64,000 nt of DNA from Sinotaia quadrata. Taxonomy: Eukaryota; Mollusca; Gastropoda; Architaenioglossa; Viviparidae. Of this stretch, positions 13,372 through 23,849 are shown piece after piece; within the stretch, counting starts at the first letter, position 1; the number at the start of each line of letters is the position of its first letter. Below the pieces are notes generated by a model. That model was not told the origin of the DNA and searched no databases. It saw nothing but the letters and a program-made list of their open reading frames with translations. The position numbers and the translations under genes were made by a program. The stretch lies in the NCBI GenBank assembly GCA_028829895.1, contig CM054182.1:85306046-85370045 (forward strand). The letters are read 5' to 3'.

Positions 13372-14299
13372 CTAGTAAAATATAATAAAATTAAAAATAA
13401 ATAATGTGAACATCAGGCGCATAATAGAGAAACTTACATAGTTGTATATTACATGTTCACACATGCATGCATGTAGGTGCACACACACATGCATGTACAC
13501 TAAAACACAAATACATAGTTACACATATACGTATGTTCAAACATTGCTTCTTGAAAAGAAATGTGAACATAGTGATTGTTCTTATAACAATTAACTGCAA
13601 AGTAAATTCTTAGAATTTCATATCACTGTCAATTTGCTAAGTTATAAACAGTAAAAGAATTAGTGGTCAAGGGATGAATTAAAAAGTGGAAGAAAGTATT
13701 CTAATTCAAGAATTAATACCCATTTCAAAGGTCTGTGAGGAAGATTTTCTCTCAGTTTCAATATTGTTTAACTGCTTTAAAAAAAACAAAGAAGCAAACA
13801 TACACTTTCAACATTTCAATAGGAAACGGGAAGAATAGAAAACTTTCAGCTATCACAGTATCAGAAATTATGAGTAATGCTGGTCATAAGGAAAGAGAAG
13901 AAACAGTTTTTATGTACAGATTTATAATTGATCTAATAGTATAGAAGGTTTTAAAACTAATTTATCTAAGTGAAATATTTCATGAAGAAAACCAAAACCA
14001 AACTGTCACAGGTCATTGTTATGGTGTTGCTGACTGTCGCTGGCCTCTCTCTCCTTCTCAGTCAAAGGGAGGGGGGTCAGGTCAGCTATCGCAACTTGCT
14101 GAGATTACACGAGTGGTAGGTGAAATAACCGACTCTCGCATTCAGACACCATGAATGTTCTTGTGTGTGTGTGTGGGGAATCTTTATTCTGAGATGCGGG
14201 GTAAAATGTGAAAGTCAGCGTGTATCTGTAATGTGGTATGAATGTAATGTGAGGGACGAAAAATGAACAAACAACCAACCATACCAATGCACTTGCACA

Positions 14300-15400
14300 A
14301 CAGAGAGAGAAGAACCCAACTCTTGATGAAGAGTAAACAAAGAAGAAATTTATTCTAATAAAAAGAATGGATTACTCTCTCATATGGTGTTAGTCATTCA
14401 TTCAGAAAAATATACACTCAGCAATATTCATGGAGTGGGGGACCAGAGCAATGAATATGATAAAAATAAAATAAAATAACAAACAAAATTAACAATATAT
14501 ATTTAGCGGTGAAAACCACTATGATACTACCAAATAAATTACATTGGGTGAAGACCCACACTATATAATATATAGAAACTACACTGGCGGTGAAGACCGC
14601 AAAAAGCTTTCAAATGCTAATGACAATTAACATTGCACAATAGGGTGAAGACCCAGTCATTATTAATGTTCAAGAAGAAATGTTTATGAAATATTAATAA
14701 AATAATTAGGGTGAAAACCCAATCAACAATAAATGTTCAATGTTTATAAATATTCAAGAAAAATGTTTTTTTTTAAAAAATAAAAAATGTCAATAATATT
14801 TATAAACTAAATAATTAATAAGTTACAACTACTTACCTAAATGAATGCACCACTAACTAAATATTTTCCTACTTATTGTCATTGAAGAATAAAAAAAAAC
14901 TTGAAGGCACTATAGCTAACATGGTCCACAAACATGAAGTCCACTGAAATGTTGAATAGCGGTGATCTCCCCCTGGAAAGGGATGGGGGTAGAGCAGCAC
15001 ACACTGGCACAACACAATTACAGACGAACTTGCTGGCCCGCTGGCACAAGTCGAAAGAAAAACGTAGGCAAGGCCGCACTGACGAATGGGGTCCGTGTAT
15101 CAATGAAGGCAAGTCCCACGCAAGACATACTCATACTGTGAGATTACACTGAAAAATGCCAATCTCTAGGGCTGGTGAAGACCAGAACACCCAGTCCCTC
15201 CACTGATGAGTGAGGACATTCTATCTCTCATTGAAGAATGCAGAGATTTGTAGCCGTGTGGACTGAGTGTACGAAGAATGTAAAATTTTATGTACTACAA
15301 TTAATGTCCTCAACTCTTGGCGAGAAGACCTTGATACATTACATTGTATACTATACGAAGACATTCAGTGGTAAATTAGAATTTTGGTCAAATTCGTAAT
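14300..15400. other. Segment with recurrent four-base-loop hairpins
   Basis: At least nine short inverted repeats share the form stem-T-GA(A/T)(G/A)-A-stem while their stems differ. Positions: 14319-14334 (ACTCTT/AAGAGT), 14505-14520 (one mismatch), 14545-14558 (TGGGT/ACCCA), 14587-14600 (GCGGT/ACCGC), 14643-14654 and 14709-14720 (GGGT/ACCC), 15172-15185 (CTGGT/ACCAG), 15201-15212 (CACT/AGTG), 15229-15240 (CATT/AATG). Stem bases change in complementary pairs between copies. Several sit at irregular intervals of 40-70 bp in an AT-rich background. No known RNA family was recognised. Confidence 0.6.
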
Positions 15401-15638
15401 AAACTTATGCATGGCCCTATGTGTGGAAAAACAGCCGTATTTTCTTACACATCTTGTAGGCAGGCCATCTGTTCATTCACTACTGAAAAATGTCTGGCTA
15501 AAGCTTTTATATTCCCTACACTTTCCAGAAACTTCTAGAGAACAAACTCATGTTTTAATGGCTGCCTATGCTATTGTTTTGGTGCATTCACTAAAAAAAT
15601 AGTTCCTAATTAGATTTCTATTTAATAACTATTACAAA

Positions 15639-15725
15639 ATTTAATATACTACATACGTATTACTAATTTAATATACTACATACCTATTACTAATTTAATA
15701 TACTACATACCTATTACTAATTTAA
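15639..15725. repeat. 27 bp tandem array, about 3 copies
   Basis: Near-identical units containing TTTAATATACTACATACC followed by TATTACTAA. No coding potential. Confidence 0.95.
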
Positions 15726-15966
15726 TTAACTAATCCTAATATAAATAAATAAACAAATGATTTTAATCATTATACCAAAATTTCAAAATAAGCATTCACA
15801 CTCTCTAACATTCTGACAGAGCATGAACATCCACTTGTGCTCATTAACTACACTGTAAAAACGTAAACAAAAACGTCACAGGTCAAAGGGAGATAAGAAA
15901 GTAAATAAATAAATAAAATTTTCCTGACTACTCTCCCTTCCCCCATGACACAAACAACAAATTTAC

Positions 15967-16096
15967 CTTCCTAATGTCTCAAAGGCGACTTCTTTAGTGT
16001 AAGGATACAAACTTCCATCTGTACTTCTTTTTGTTCTAGAAGATATGTCCAATGTCTTTAATGTCTCAAAGTACTGCAGTTTCTTGTGTATGTTAG
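15967..16096 (-). CDS. ADAM17: ADAM17-like copy B, exon 2 (prodomain, upstream convertase site)
   Basis: A 130 bp exon with acceptor ATTTATTTCAAG (AG at 16098-16097) and donor AG|GTAAAT (GT at 15966-15965). Two leading bases complete an Ala codon with exon 1; two trailing bases complete Arg with exon 3. The peptide runs NIHKKLQYFETLKTLDISS, then RTKRSTDGSLYPYTKEVAFE, TLG. It aligns with the N-terminal prodomain of ADAM17. RTKR is a furin-type R-x-K/R-R motif at the position of the known upstream convertase site in the vertebrate prodomain. The left edge of a mobile-element copy lies only about 30 bp upstream of the acceptor. Confidence 0.9.
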
Positions 16097-16127
16097 CTTG
16101 AAATAAATTTATAAAGACAGAAAAAAA

Positions 16128-18000
16128 TTCTGTGGCAGTTTTCAAGTTCCTGATTAATTAACTTTCAATCTCTATCTGAATAATTATCCTTAAATTACAC
16201 ACAGATAAGATTCTTCCATTCAGCCAATTAATCAGTCACCGACAGGGTCTTGGTCTTGCAGTTGAGAGTGACTAAGTCAGACCTTGAAAATTCTACCCAC
16301 TGGTTGTCTCCCCTCTCAAGCATTACTTGTCTTAGAATAACAGATTCTACAGCACTATCGTGTCCGTCAATCTATCTTCTAGCCCCCCACAATCTTTCAT
16401 TCCGATAGCAGGAACTATTCCAAGCATATATGCAACTGACTTTCAGTACATCATCTGGCTATGCCCCCACCAGCTATCTATATATGCTCCCCTCCTACTC
16501 TAAGAAGAGTGAATAGTTTTAAAATTTAACAAATTTTATTAAAGAAATAAAATAATAAAATTAACTTGTTTTCAATTTTGATAAAACCACACCAAGGTTT
16601 CAGAATTCACAAATACTTCTCTCATAAATTCAACAATTAGAAAGAATAAGAAAAATAGTCATTTAAATTATCTCCTAAAACAATTATTAGGAAGATACAC
16701 AAATTAATATCAACACTTTTCCTAGAACAATTACTAGGTTTCACAAATCAAGCATTAATATTTCTACGCTCTGAACAGTTAGAATAAGAAAAAGAATAAA
16801 CATAAGAAATTACATATATCATTGAACGAATACAGGTTTACACAGGAGAAAATATGGGCTATGGTTCACCTGATGCTTTGTGTGCGTCATTCCTGGCCAG
16901 TTATCTCAGCCACTTGTTATCAGCTTCAGTCTGGAACGGTTCTTGTGATGTAATGTTCATGTCCATAAGGTTCACAGTTTGTTTCTAAATTAACACATAC
17001 ACTTTCCTGAATGACCACAATGTTCAGTGAAATTGAAATATAGACTAGTAAACCCTCTATGGAATAATCCAAATTCAATGTTCAGTCACTTTACTTCCCA
17101 AGTTGATACCTCCAACATAGCCTTTCCAATCAATAGTATGCCTAATCATATTAACATTCCCGTAGCCGCTAACAAAGTATAGCGTTGCACTCCATAGGAA
17201 ACAGTCACCTGACACAATGTTCAATTGCAGCTCATACAATTCTCTCTGGTTTACTATCTTCTCAGTATTGGTATGCGGTACCTTTAGTGACAGCAGACTT
17301 CTGACCTAGCCGACATCAGCGCCAAGATCTTCAGTCAAGATGAATTTGCTTGTCTTATGTGTTCCCTTGTCCTTTAGATGGTTGTCTCTTGTGTCCCATA
17401 GACAAGTATCTCTTGTGTCCCTTAGACAGTTGTCCCTCGAACATAAGGATTTTCGCACATCTGCCTTGTGTTTCAATCTAACTAAACCTGTAATTTCATT
17501 CTTGGTTCTCATCTTTAATTCTTTTCACATTAGTTACTTACTTTCTTTTTCTTAGTACCAAGAATAACATTACAGTTACAAAATCATTTTAAATACAATA
17601 TTAGCAAAAGGAAAAATATATAATTTGTAATAAGTATAAAAATAATTAAATCTTTACAAAATCGTGTTTTACCATCTCAGACAATTCCTAGTCTTTGCTC
17701 TTTCCTGCTTCTCTCACTGCGGAAGGGACGACATGGGCCTCTAGAATTTTGAGTGGGGGTACAGTCCGCTCCAGTAGGGTATTTAAGCTAAAGTTGGCTT
17801 CTACGCGTTAATCTCCCCCTCTGGACATAATCTCCCTCTTGTCTCACCCTTTGTGCCATAGTCTTGGTTGGGTTGTTGTACTCAAAAGGCTGCCCTGTGA
17901 GCAAGTCTGGTGCCTTTAGAAGATGCCTGACTCTCAGTCTCAGGTACAATCGTGTCTCTTTGATGCGCGTATTGTTATGTAACCTAAGCGTTCTCCTCAG
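16128..18000 (-). mobile_element. Repeat family R1, inverted left copy (about 1.9 kb)
   Basis: The reverse complement of this segment is clearly related to 23850-25665. Shared landmarks include AGTTCCTGATTAATTAACT near one end, CAGGGTCTTGG/GACAAAGACCCT, the CAGCCCCC...CATATAT block, the GTTGTCTCTTGTGTC-type short tandem words near 17.38 kb, and CAAAAGGCTGCCCTG plus TCTGGTGCCTTTAGAAG near the inner end. A further copy in the same orientation starts at 51.17 kb. Superfamily unknown; an LTR or the 3' part of a retroelement is possible. Confidence 0.8.
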
Positions 18001-20683
18001 TGCACTGTTTCAAGCACCTGGCCATGCGGCTGTTTCTGTCACCGCGACCCTCTTTGAATCTCTAATCCTACGTCGAGATCAAAGTTCAATTGTCTAAAAT
18101 TCAGAACACGGTTTTCTACACGGCAAAAAGTAAGAATGGCTTTTGCAGTGGCTTACAATTAAAGTTAAAGCATCAAAGAATTCGTGAGTGATTCAACTTT
18201 AATAAAAAAAAATTATTCAGTGTGTCTGTTTGCATTTTCTGTCCCACAAATTCATTGTTAATACATAATTTGTATGAAATCAAAGTTCATAAAAGAAAAA
18301 GTTAAAAGTAATATGAATGAGGTTTAAACCATACAAAATAAAGATCTATAATCCTCCCTCCCCGCTGAGAGAAGCAAACATCACTATTTCATTTTCAGTA
18401 AATCAAGGTGTATGTGTACATTACATATACACTAGACGGTCCTCAATGACTTTTTACAAGAATGCATAAGAATGAGAAGTGGAACTTACTGCAAGCATCA
18501 AAACCAATTCTGACTGCAAATGATTTGCCACTCTAATGATCATGTCCGTTTAAGAAATCTTACATTTTGTGAGACATAAAGATTTCCTTCAAGTTAATTC
18601 ATAGTTTGTGGTTGTTTTTCTGTTGACTGAAAATTTGCAAAGGTAAGATAAAAATAACATATTTAATTTTATTATGTTGTATACTGAACTAATATTTTTA
18701 TATAATGTTTAGTTATTAAAGTATTATGATATACAGTGTAGTATATGCTTAACACTGATGCATATAAAATATCAGTTATGTGACATCTACAAGTGATTAA
18801 CTTTGAAGGAACAGAACTGTTATTTCAATTAGATTAAGAACACCTTGTTTATTATTACTGGGGTGGTTTCTTTTTTTAATATAATCCTTAATGCTGCAAT
18901 ATTGCAGTTCTTTTTTATATAATCCTTAATGCGACAATATTGCGGTTCAGTCAGTTTGCTGACAGTCTTTCCTTCCCTCGAGATTTATTGATTCCCCAAT
19001 GATCAGACAAATGCAAAGGTAGGTGTGGATGAGCTAGTGCAGTCTTATTGTGGCTAAAACATCTCTTGAGAGCATGAGGCCATTATTAAGTCCCACACTA
19101 GAGTTGTTGTAAATGGCATGTTAATGTTAAGTGAAGATCCTGTAGAGACTATGTTTCTAGTATTACTGCTAAGTTCAGAAAAAGGTACTGTGTTGTCCTT
19201 ACATATTTGGTGTTGCATTGGAATCACTAACATACTTGATGTGTGTTTAAGTCACAAGTATATAAGTTTAAATGAAACAATACTCATTTTGTTTAATTCT
19301 TTGTAGATACTGTTGTACAAGTTTGATTAAATATCTAGCTGGTAGTCTGTAAAAGTGTAAACAAAAAAAAGAAAAATGCACTTATATTTGCTAATTTTCA
19401 ATAATGATTGTCTCCTTTCCACCTGGTAGAATAAGTTAATTGGAAGAGAGGGGAATATGACAGTCATCAAAAAGGATGCAATCACAATTTTTTGACGTGG
19501 TAAGAAAATCCCCACAAATGTTCTTGCTGCTTGATAAATAAATTTGTTGGTATGCACATCCTGACTTGTGCCTAAAAGAGCAGTCTTAATAATAAAAGTT
19601 AAAATCTTACTAAGAATAGGGGGAAAAGATCATGTGTATTAGTAGTATAGTACTCTCAAACATCTGTTTTCTTTCACCAGGAAGGATAGCACTAACCCTT
19701 TGACAGTTTGTTCTAGCTATATATTTGTAAATTCATTTTAATTTGTTTCTTTTTGTAAATATAGTTACTTACTTTGCTATTTATAAATTAAGCATATGTA
19801 TGTTTTCTTTTGTAAATAAGTTTAAATGAATTATTGTCAGTTTGTAAATGGATTTATATTTTTTTGTTAAAATTAAATATTTTTAGATTTGTGATTATGT
19901 ATTGATCTTGTGCATTTTTATGTATAATTATTGCAAAACACTTAAGTGCTTCTTTAATCTCTTTTAATATTAATATTTCTACTGCCATGTATAAATGAAT
20001 ACATTTGCATGTGTTCAATATGTTGTACATAATTATAGCAAAGAACTTAGAAGTAATTATTTAAGGTGCAAATTTAAAATCACATTGATTGATTGAAAAT
20101 GGAATTTTGCATACACTATTTAATTTATGTGATATAAAAAGTTTTTCAAGTTTCGTTCTTATTGCTAATATTTAATAGTAGTAATAATTTATAGGCCCTA
20201 TCGCTAATGAATGAAAATATTCCAATTAAATTAAATGTGTGAAAACTCAGTTTTATCATTTAATTAACACTCCAGTGATTAAACACTAATTTTTAACGTT
20301 TAATGTAACCATGGTGTATCTACAATGGCATAATTCATAATATAAGCAAATAGTAGGTAATATCCCCAAGCCGAAATATAACTAAGGAACTTAGGAAGTA
20401 TCATCCATCAGCAGGCGCCTATTATTTCTATTAAAGTATTATTGTATTAAGCATTTTTCGAAAGTTAAATAAATTGATTTAAAAAGTATCAGTTATTATA
20501 AATAGACCAAAAGTTATTCAAAGGATAATCAAAGCAGACAGTAAATAAAAAATGAAGGTTTACATTATACTCAATTTGAATGGTACTTTATGAATCAGAA
20601 ACTAAGCTGTAGAACAACAGTTTTAGTTTTAGATTGCAGACGACACCTAGTGACCTACGATTACGATGTTCACACTATCTTAC
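18000..20683. other. Intron 1 of copy B, inner part
   Basis: Mostly AT-rich unique-looking sequence. A roughly 40 bp unit containing ATAATCCTTAATG and a CAATATTGC palindrome is present twice at about 18873-18950. No exon recognised. Confidence 0.5.
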
Positions 20684-20735
20684 CTGATTTTTCTTCAAAA
20701 AGAAAAAATATTATTATAAGAGTTTGAAAACGCAT
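20684..20735 (-). CDS. ADAM17: ADAM17-like copy B, exon 1 (start codon, signal peptide)
   Basis: ATG at 20735-20733 opens MRFQTLIIIFFLFEEKS followed by donor G|GTAAGAT (GT at 20683-20682). The hydrophobic core LIIIFFLF after a basic residue is a compact signal peptide. The exon ends in phase 1, exactly what exon 2 requires, giving ...FLFEEKSANIHKKL. This start was chosen because it is the only in-phase ATG plus hydrophobic stretch plus strong donor found upstream of exon 2. An overlapping ATG in another frame (MLVFIALPT) runs to a stop and does not fit. The call depends on phase and character, since signal peptides are not conserved in sequence. Confidence 0.7.
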
Positions 20736-21320
20736 GTTGGTAAAGCTATAAAAACTAACATTTTAGTAGTTACAGAATAGCTCCTCACTACAAATCTGGA
20801 CTTATTTGACATGAACATGTAAGTTATATCATCTACCAGCGGAAATGTTTCGAAGTATCTCGGTTGATATGCTTAGCATTAGTTTCGCACTTGTTTTGAA
20901 ATCATGCGCTCAAATCACTAAGCATTGTTTCTGGCCTACATAAAAATAAAATTTTGATAAAGATTGCTTTAAATATATATATATCTTTCTGTTTCGCATG
21001 CTAGCCACTTTTGTAAATTTGTTGGGATTAAAAACTGCTATCATGATATTTCAGTCGGGAACGCATACAGTAATTTGATGTCGTCTGTTGTACTCAATGA
21101 AATGCTTGAAATATTAGAAGCGGATTTTATTGTTAAACCTTTTTCTCGTGTCATAATTTTTTACACTAGGTGCCTACATGAAGCTATGAGTCGTGATCCG
21201 TCCTTTCGGATGGTGGCTGCCTATAGTAGTAGTAGCAGCACACTGGCTCTATCACTGGAGAGTGTTTCTTGGACCATAAAAAAATTCCATTTAGAACTCA
21301 ATGGAAACTAAAGATATACT
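20736..21320 (-). promoter_or_regulatory. Presumed 5' UTR and promoter region of copy B
   Basis: Immediately upstream of the proposed start codon. A TA-rich tract (about 20970-20984) could serve as a TATA-like element but is not a consensus box. The plus-strand frame at 21075-21311 contains a run of AGT/AGC serine codons and has no recognised product. Placement is by position only. Confidence 0.3.
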
Positions 21321-21569
21321 ATCTGTAAATACTATTTAAAAGCTTTTTCACAGGTTTTACGAGGTCTATCAAATAAAAATAAATGTCACTGTCATCTCAG
21401 AATAAAATAACTTGTATTAAATGACAGAAGTGAGAAAATCTGGTATTAAAAACAGTAAGAAAACATGCAATTTAGGGTAATTCTCCTAAATGTTACTGTT
21501 ATATTTTCACTATCTTTGTTTTATTGTACACATTATAAAATTATGTATTGTTGTTAAGTTTCAACATAT

Positions 21570-21800
21570 AGGCATTGAATGTCTTATGACCAAAGTGGGT
21601 AATTAAAATGATGGACAACTCTCACTGTTACTGCTAATGATGACCAAGGTGGGCAGTTAGTGGAATGAACAAACTACCTTTGTTACTGTTGATCATACCA
21701 AAGTAGGTTATTAATGGGATGGACAACTGTCACTGTTACAGCTGATAATTAAACAAGTGAGTAGTCATCAGAGGGATGGACAGCTGTCCATTATTCCTGA
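21570..21800. repeat. Imperfect tandem array, about 55-60 bp unit
   Basis: Three to four diverged copies of a unit containing GACCAAAGTGGGT, ATGGACAACT and CACTGTTACTG. Non-coding. Confidence 0.7.
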
Positions 21801-21904
21801 TAAAAAGAACAAACAAGAAACCTCTGAAATATCTATTGGTATAATTATTTATGCTGATTAGTAAACTGGACAAGAACTGTTACACTATTGTCTTATATCT
21901 AGTG

Positions 21905-22275
21905 ACATCGTGCTTATAGAATGATAGATGAACAATTTGAAAACAGCTTTTGGATATCCGGTGTATGAGCTAATATGAAAGGCGGATGAATAACTTGAAT
22001 ACAGCTGTTGGATATCCAGTGTCTGTGCTAAAAAGTAGAATGGCGGATGAATAACTTGAATACAGCTGTTGGATATCCAGTGACTGTGCTAATAGAATGG
22101 TGGATGAATAACTTGAATACAGCTGTTGGATATCCAGTGTCTGTGCTAATAGAATGGTGGATGAATACTTGAATGCAACTGTTGGATGTCCAGTGACTGT
22201 GGTAATAGAATAGTGGATGAATAATTTGAAAACAGCTGTTAGATATCCAGTGTCAGAACAACTGTTGGATATCTA
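21905..22275. repeat. Tandem array, about 57 bp unit, about 6 copies
   Basis: Units contain GTGGATGAATAACTTGAA, then TACAGCTGTTGGATATCCAG and TGTCTGTGCTAATAGAAT. Copies are closely similar in the centre and degraded at both ends. Confidence 0.95.
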
Positions 22276-22501
22276 GTGACAGTGTGTGTCGAACTTGGCC
22301 GCCAAATTTTCATTAATCTTTTTGACTGTCAGGACTAATATCTACTGTCAAATTCGGGCAATTAGACCAGACTTTAGATTTAGATCTTGCTTTTTCACAT
22401 AAATAACTGTTATGTCCCTCTCGCAGGAAGGGCTCTGGTGATATTATTCAATCTTGGCCAGTCTAGTAGGTTAGCCTGACTGACCACGTGGCTGTCTCTG
22501 T

Positions 22502-23092
22502 TTGCAAAAGAGTCTTGAAGAGGTGCACACATTAAGAAGTACACATAGAGAAGACTGGACAAAATACATCTGCGAAATCTGCTTGCCAACCGAAAATGTG
22601 GTTGTACGAAAAGTTACCCTCTTCACCTACACACTAGAAACTGAAAACTATGAACTAAAAAATGTATTAACTAATTTGCTGTTGACCTTCTTCCACACAA
22701 GAACGGAAGACGAACTTGCCAATAGACAACAAGCCATCTTAAACGCAATTGGTCTCCACCAGATTTTAAACAAGCAACTGACAACGCAACCGAAACAAAT
22801 TATGACTGTGAAACAGACAAACATCATCTGGAAACAACAAAAAACACGCTCTTCACAAACGGAAAAGGAGGAAACAAAATGGGCTTTCACCCAAACCGAA
22901 ACCACCACCTCAGGGAACAAGGAAACTCAACCCCCCACCATCACTCCTGAAAGCAGAGAGACACAAACTACGAATAATGACGTCGAAGACAAAACAAAAA
23001 GCACAGTAAAAACTCCTCTACTGCCCACTACACCTAGTGACATTTTACACGATTCTGAGCCAGTCATGGAAGATGCGGACGGCCCTCTTTAG
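22502..23092 (+). CDS. Unknown ORF/exon, first of a tandem pair
   Basis: An open frame of 196 codons that begins at TTG, not ATG, preceded by TTTGCAAAAG, so it may be an exon or a truncated ORF rather than a complete gene. The first roughly 95 residues are ordinary mixed sequence (LEEVHTLRSTHREDWTKY, TYTLETENYELKNVL, AIGLHQILNK). The rest is low-complexity, rich in Thr, Gln, Glu and Lys, with TQT words (FTQTE, ETQTT). The second copy lies 60 bp downstream. Probably part of the repeat element whose tail is 23850-25665; function unknown. Confidence 0.5.
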   Translation: MQKSLEEVHTLRSTHREDWTKYICEICLPTENVVVRKVTLFTYTLETENYELKNVLTNLLLTFFHTRTEDELANRQQAILNAIGLHQILNKQLTTQPKQIMTVKQTNIIWKQQKTRSSQTEKEETKWAFTQTETTTSGNKETQPPTITPESRETQTTNNDVEDKTKSTVKTPLLPTTPSDILHDSEPVMEDADGPL

Positions 23093-23120
23093 TTCACAAA
23101 ATAGCACACATCCCAGCTGA

Positions 23121-23840
23121 GACAGTTACAGCAAAAAGAGGCTTGAAGAGGTGCAAACATTAAGAAGTATACACGGAGAAAACTGGACAAAATACGACTG
23201 CGAAATCAGCTTGCCAAGCGAAAATGGAGGTGTACGAAAAGTTACCCCGTTCACTTACACACTAGAAACTGAAAATGATGAACTAAAAACTGTATTCACT
23301 AATTTGCTATGTACCCTCTTCCACACCAAAATGGAAGATGAACTTGCCACTAGAAAACAAGCCATCATAACTGCAATAGGTCTCCACTGGATTTTAAACA
23401 AGCACCTGACATCGCAACTGGAAAAAACTACATCAACAGACTGTGAAACACAAACATCATCTGGAAAATACATGACCACCACCACAGAGAACAAGGACAC
23501 TCAAACTCTCACCACCTCTACAGAAAGCAGAGAGACACAAACTATGAACAATGATGATGATGACAAACCAAAAAGCACAGGAAAACACCCAAACACAAAA
23601 AAGACAAAGAAAGACAAAACGGAAAGGAATACCAAATCAGCAGACCCTCCTAAAGAAGACAGACAGACAGAACTCACAGTAACCATCGCCGAACCAACAA
23701 ACAATCGAGTGGCTCCTGCACTCTCACCACTACTAGAGACACCACCAAGGGCTGCTACAACAACCACAACAACAATGATGACAACAGACCAAAACAACCA
23801 CACAGAACAAAGCCGCAAAAAAACCGATGGGGACGCATAG
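23121..23840 (+). CDS. Unknown ORF/exon, second of a tandem pair
   Basis: The frame is open from 23121; there is no ATG at the N-terminus (the LEEVQTLRS equivalent follows TTACAGCAAAAAGAGG, a possible splice acceptor). Its first roughly 100 residues match the first copy closely (RSIHGENWTKYDCE, FTYTLETENDELKTVF, AIGLHWILNKHL). The C-terminal half diverges and is Thr/Lys/Asp-rich with three TQT words (CETQTS, DTQTL, ETQTM), a lysine-rich patch and a threonine run. It stops at TAG 23838-23840. Preservation of frame in two diverged copies suggests past protein-level constraint. No domain recognised. Confidence 0.55.
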   Translation, partial: DSYSKKRLEEVQTLRSIHGENWTKYDCEISLPSENGGVRKVTPFTYTLETENDELKTVFTNLLCTLFHTKMEDELATRKQAIITAIGLHWILNKHLTSQLEKTTSTDCETQTSSGKYMTTTTENKDTQTLTTSTESRETQTMNNDDDDKPKSTGKHPNTKKTKKDKTERNTKSADPPKEDRQTELTVTIAEPTNNRVAPALSPLLETPPRAATTTTTTMMTTDQNNHTEQSRKKTDGDA

Positions 23841-23849
23841 GTTATGTAA

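Larger units (their letters stand above)
13372..15966. other. Intron 2 of copy B
   Basis: Contains an ACATGCATGC/ACAC low-complexity tract (about 13455-13500), a GC-richer segment with many short hairpins (14.3-15.4 kb) and a short 27 bp tandem array (15639-15725). An 11 bp word GTCACAGGTCA occurs as a direct repeat at 14004-14014 and 15874-15884, bracketing the GC-richer segment. It may mark an insertion, but no terminal structure confirms this. Confidence 0.55.

Noticed and set aside
15201..15245. Hammerhead ribozyme core (CTGATGA near 15203)
   Set aside because: No GAAA placed after a proper stem II and no matching stem I/III; the word belongs to the hairpin series instead.
21075..21311. 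78-codon plus-strand ORF upstream of copy B exon 1
   Set aside because: Serine run from AGT/AGC repeats, no recognised product; lies where a promoter is expected.
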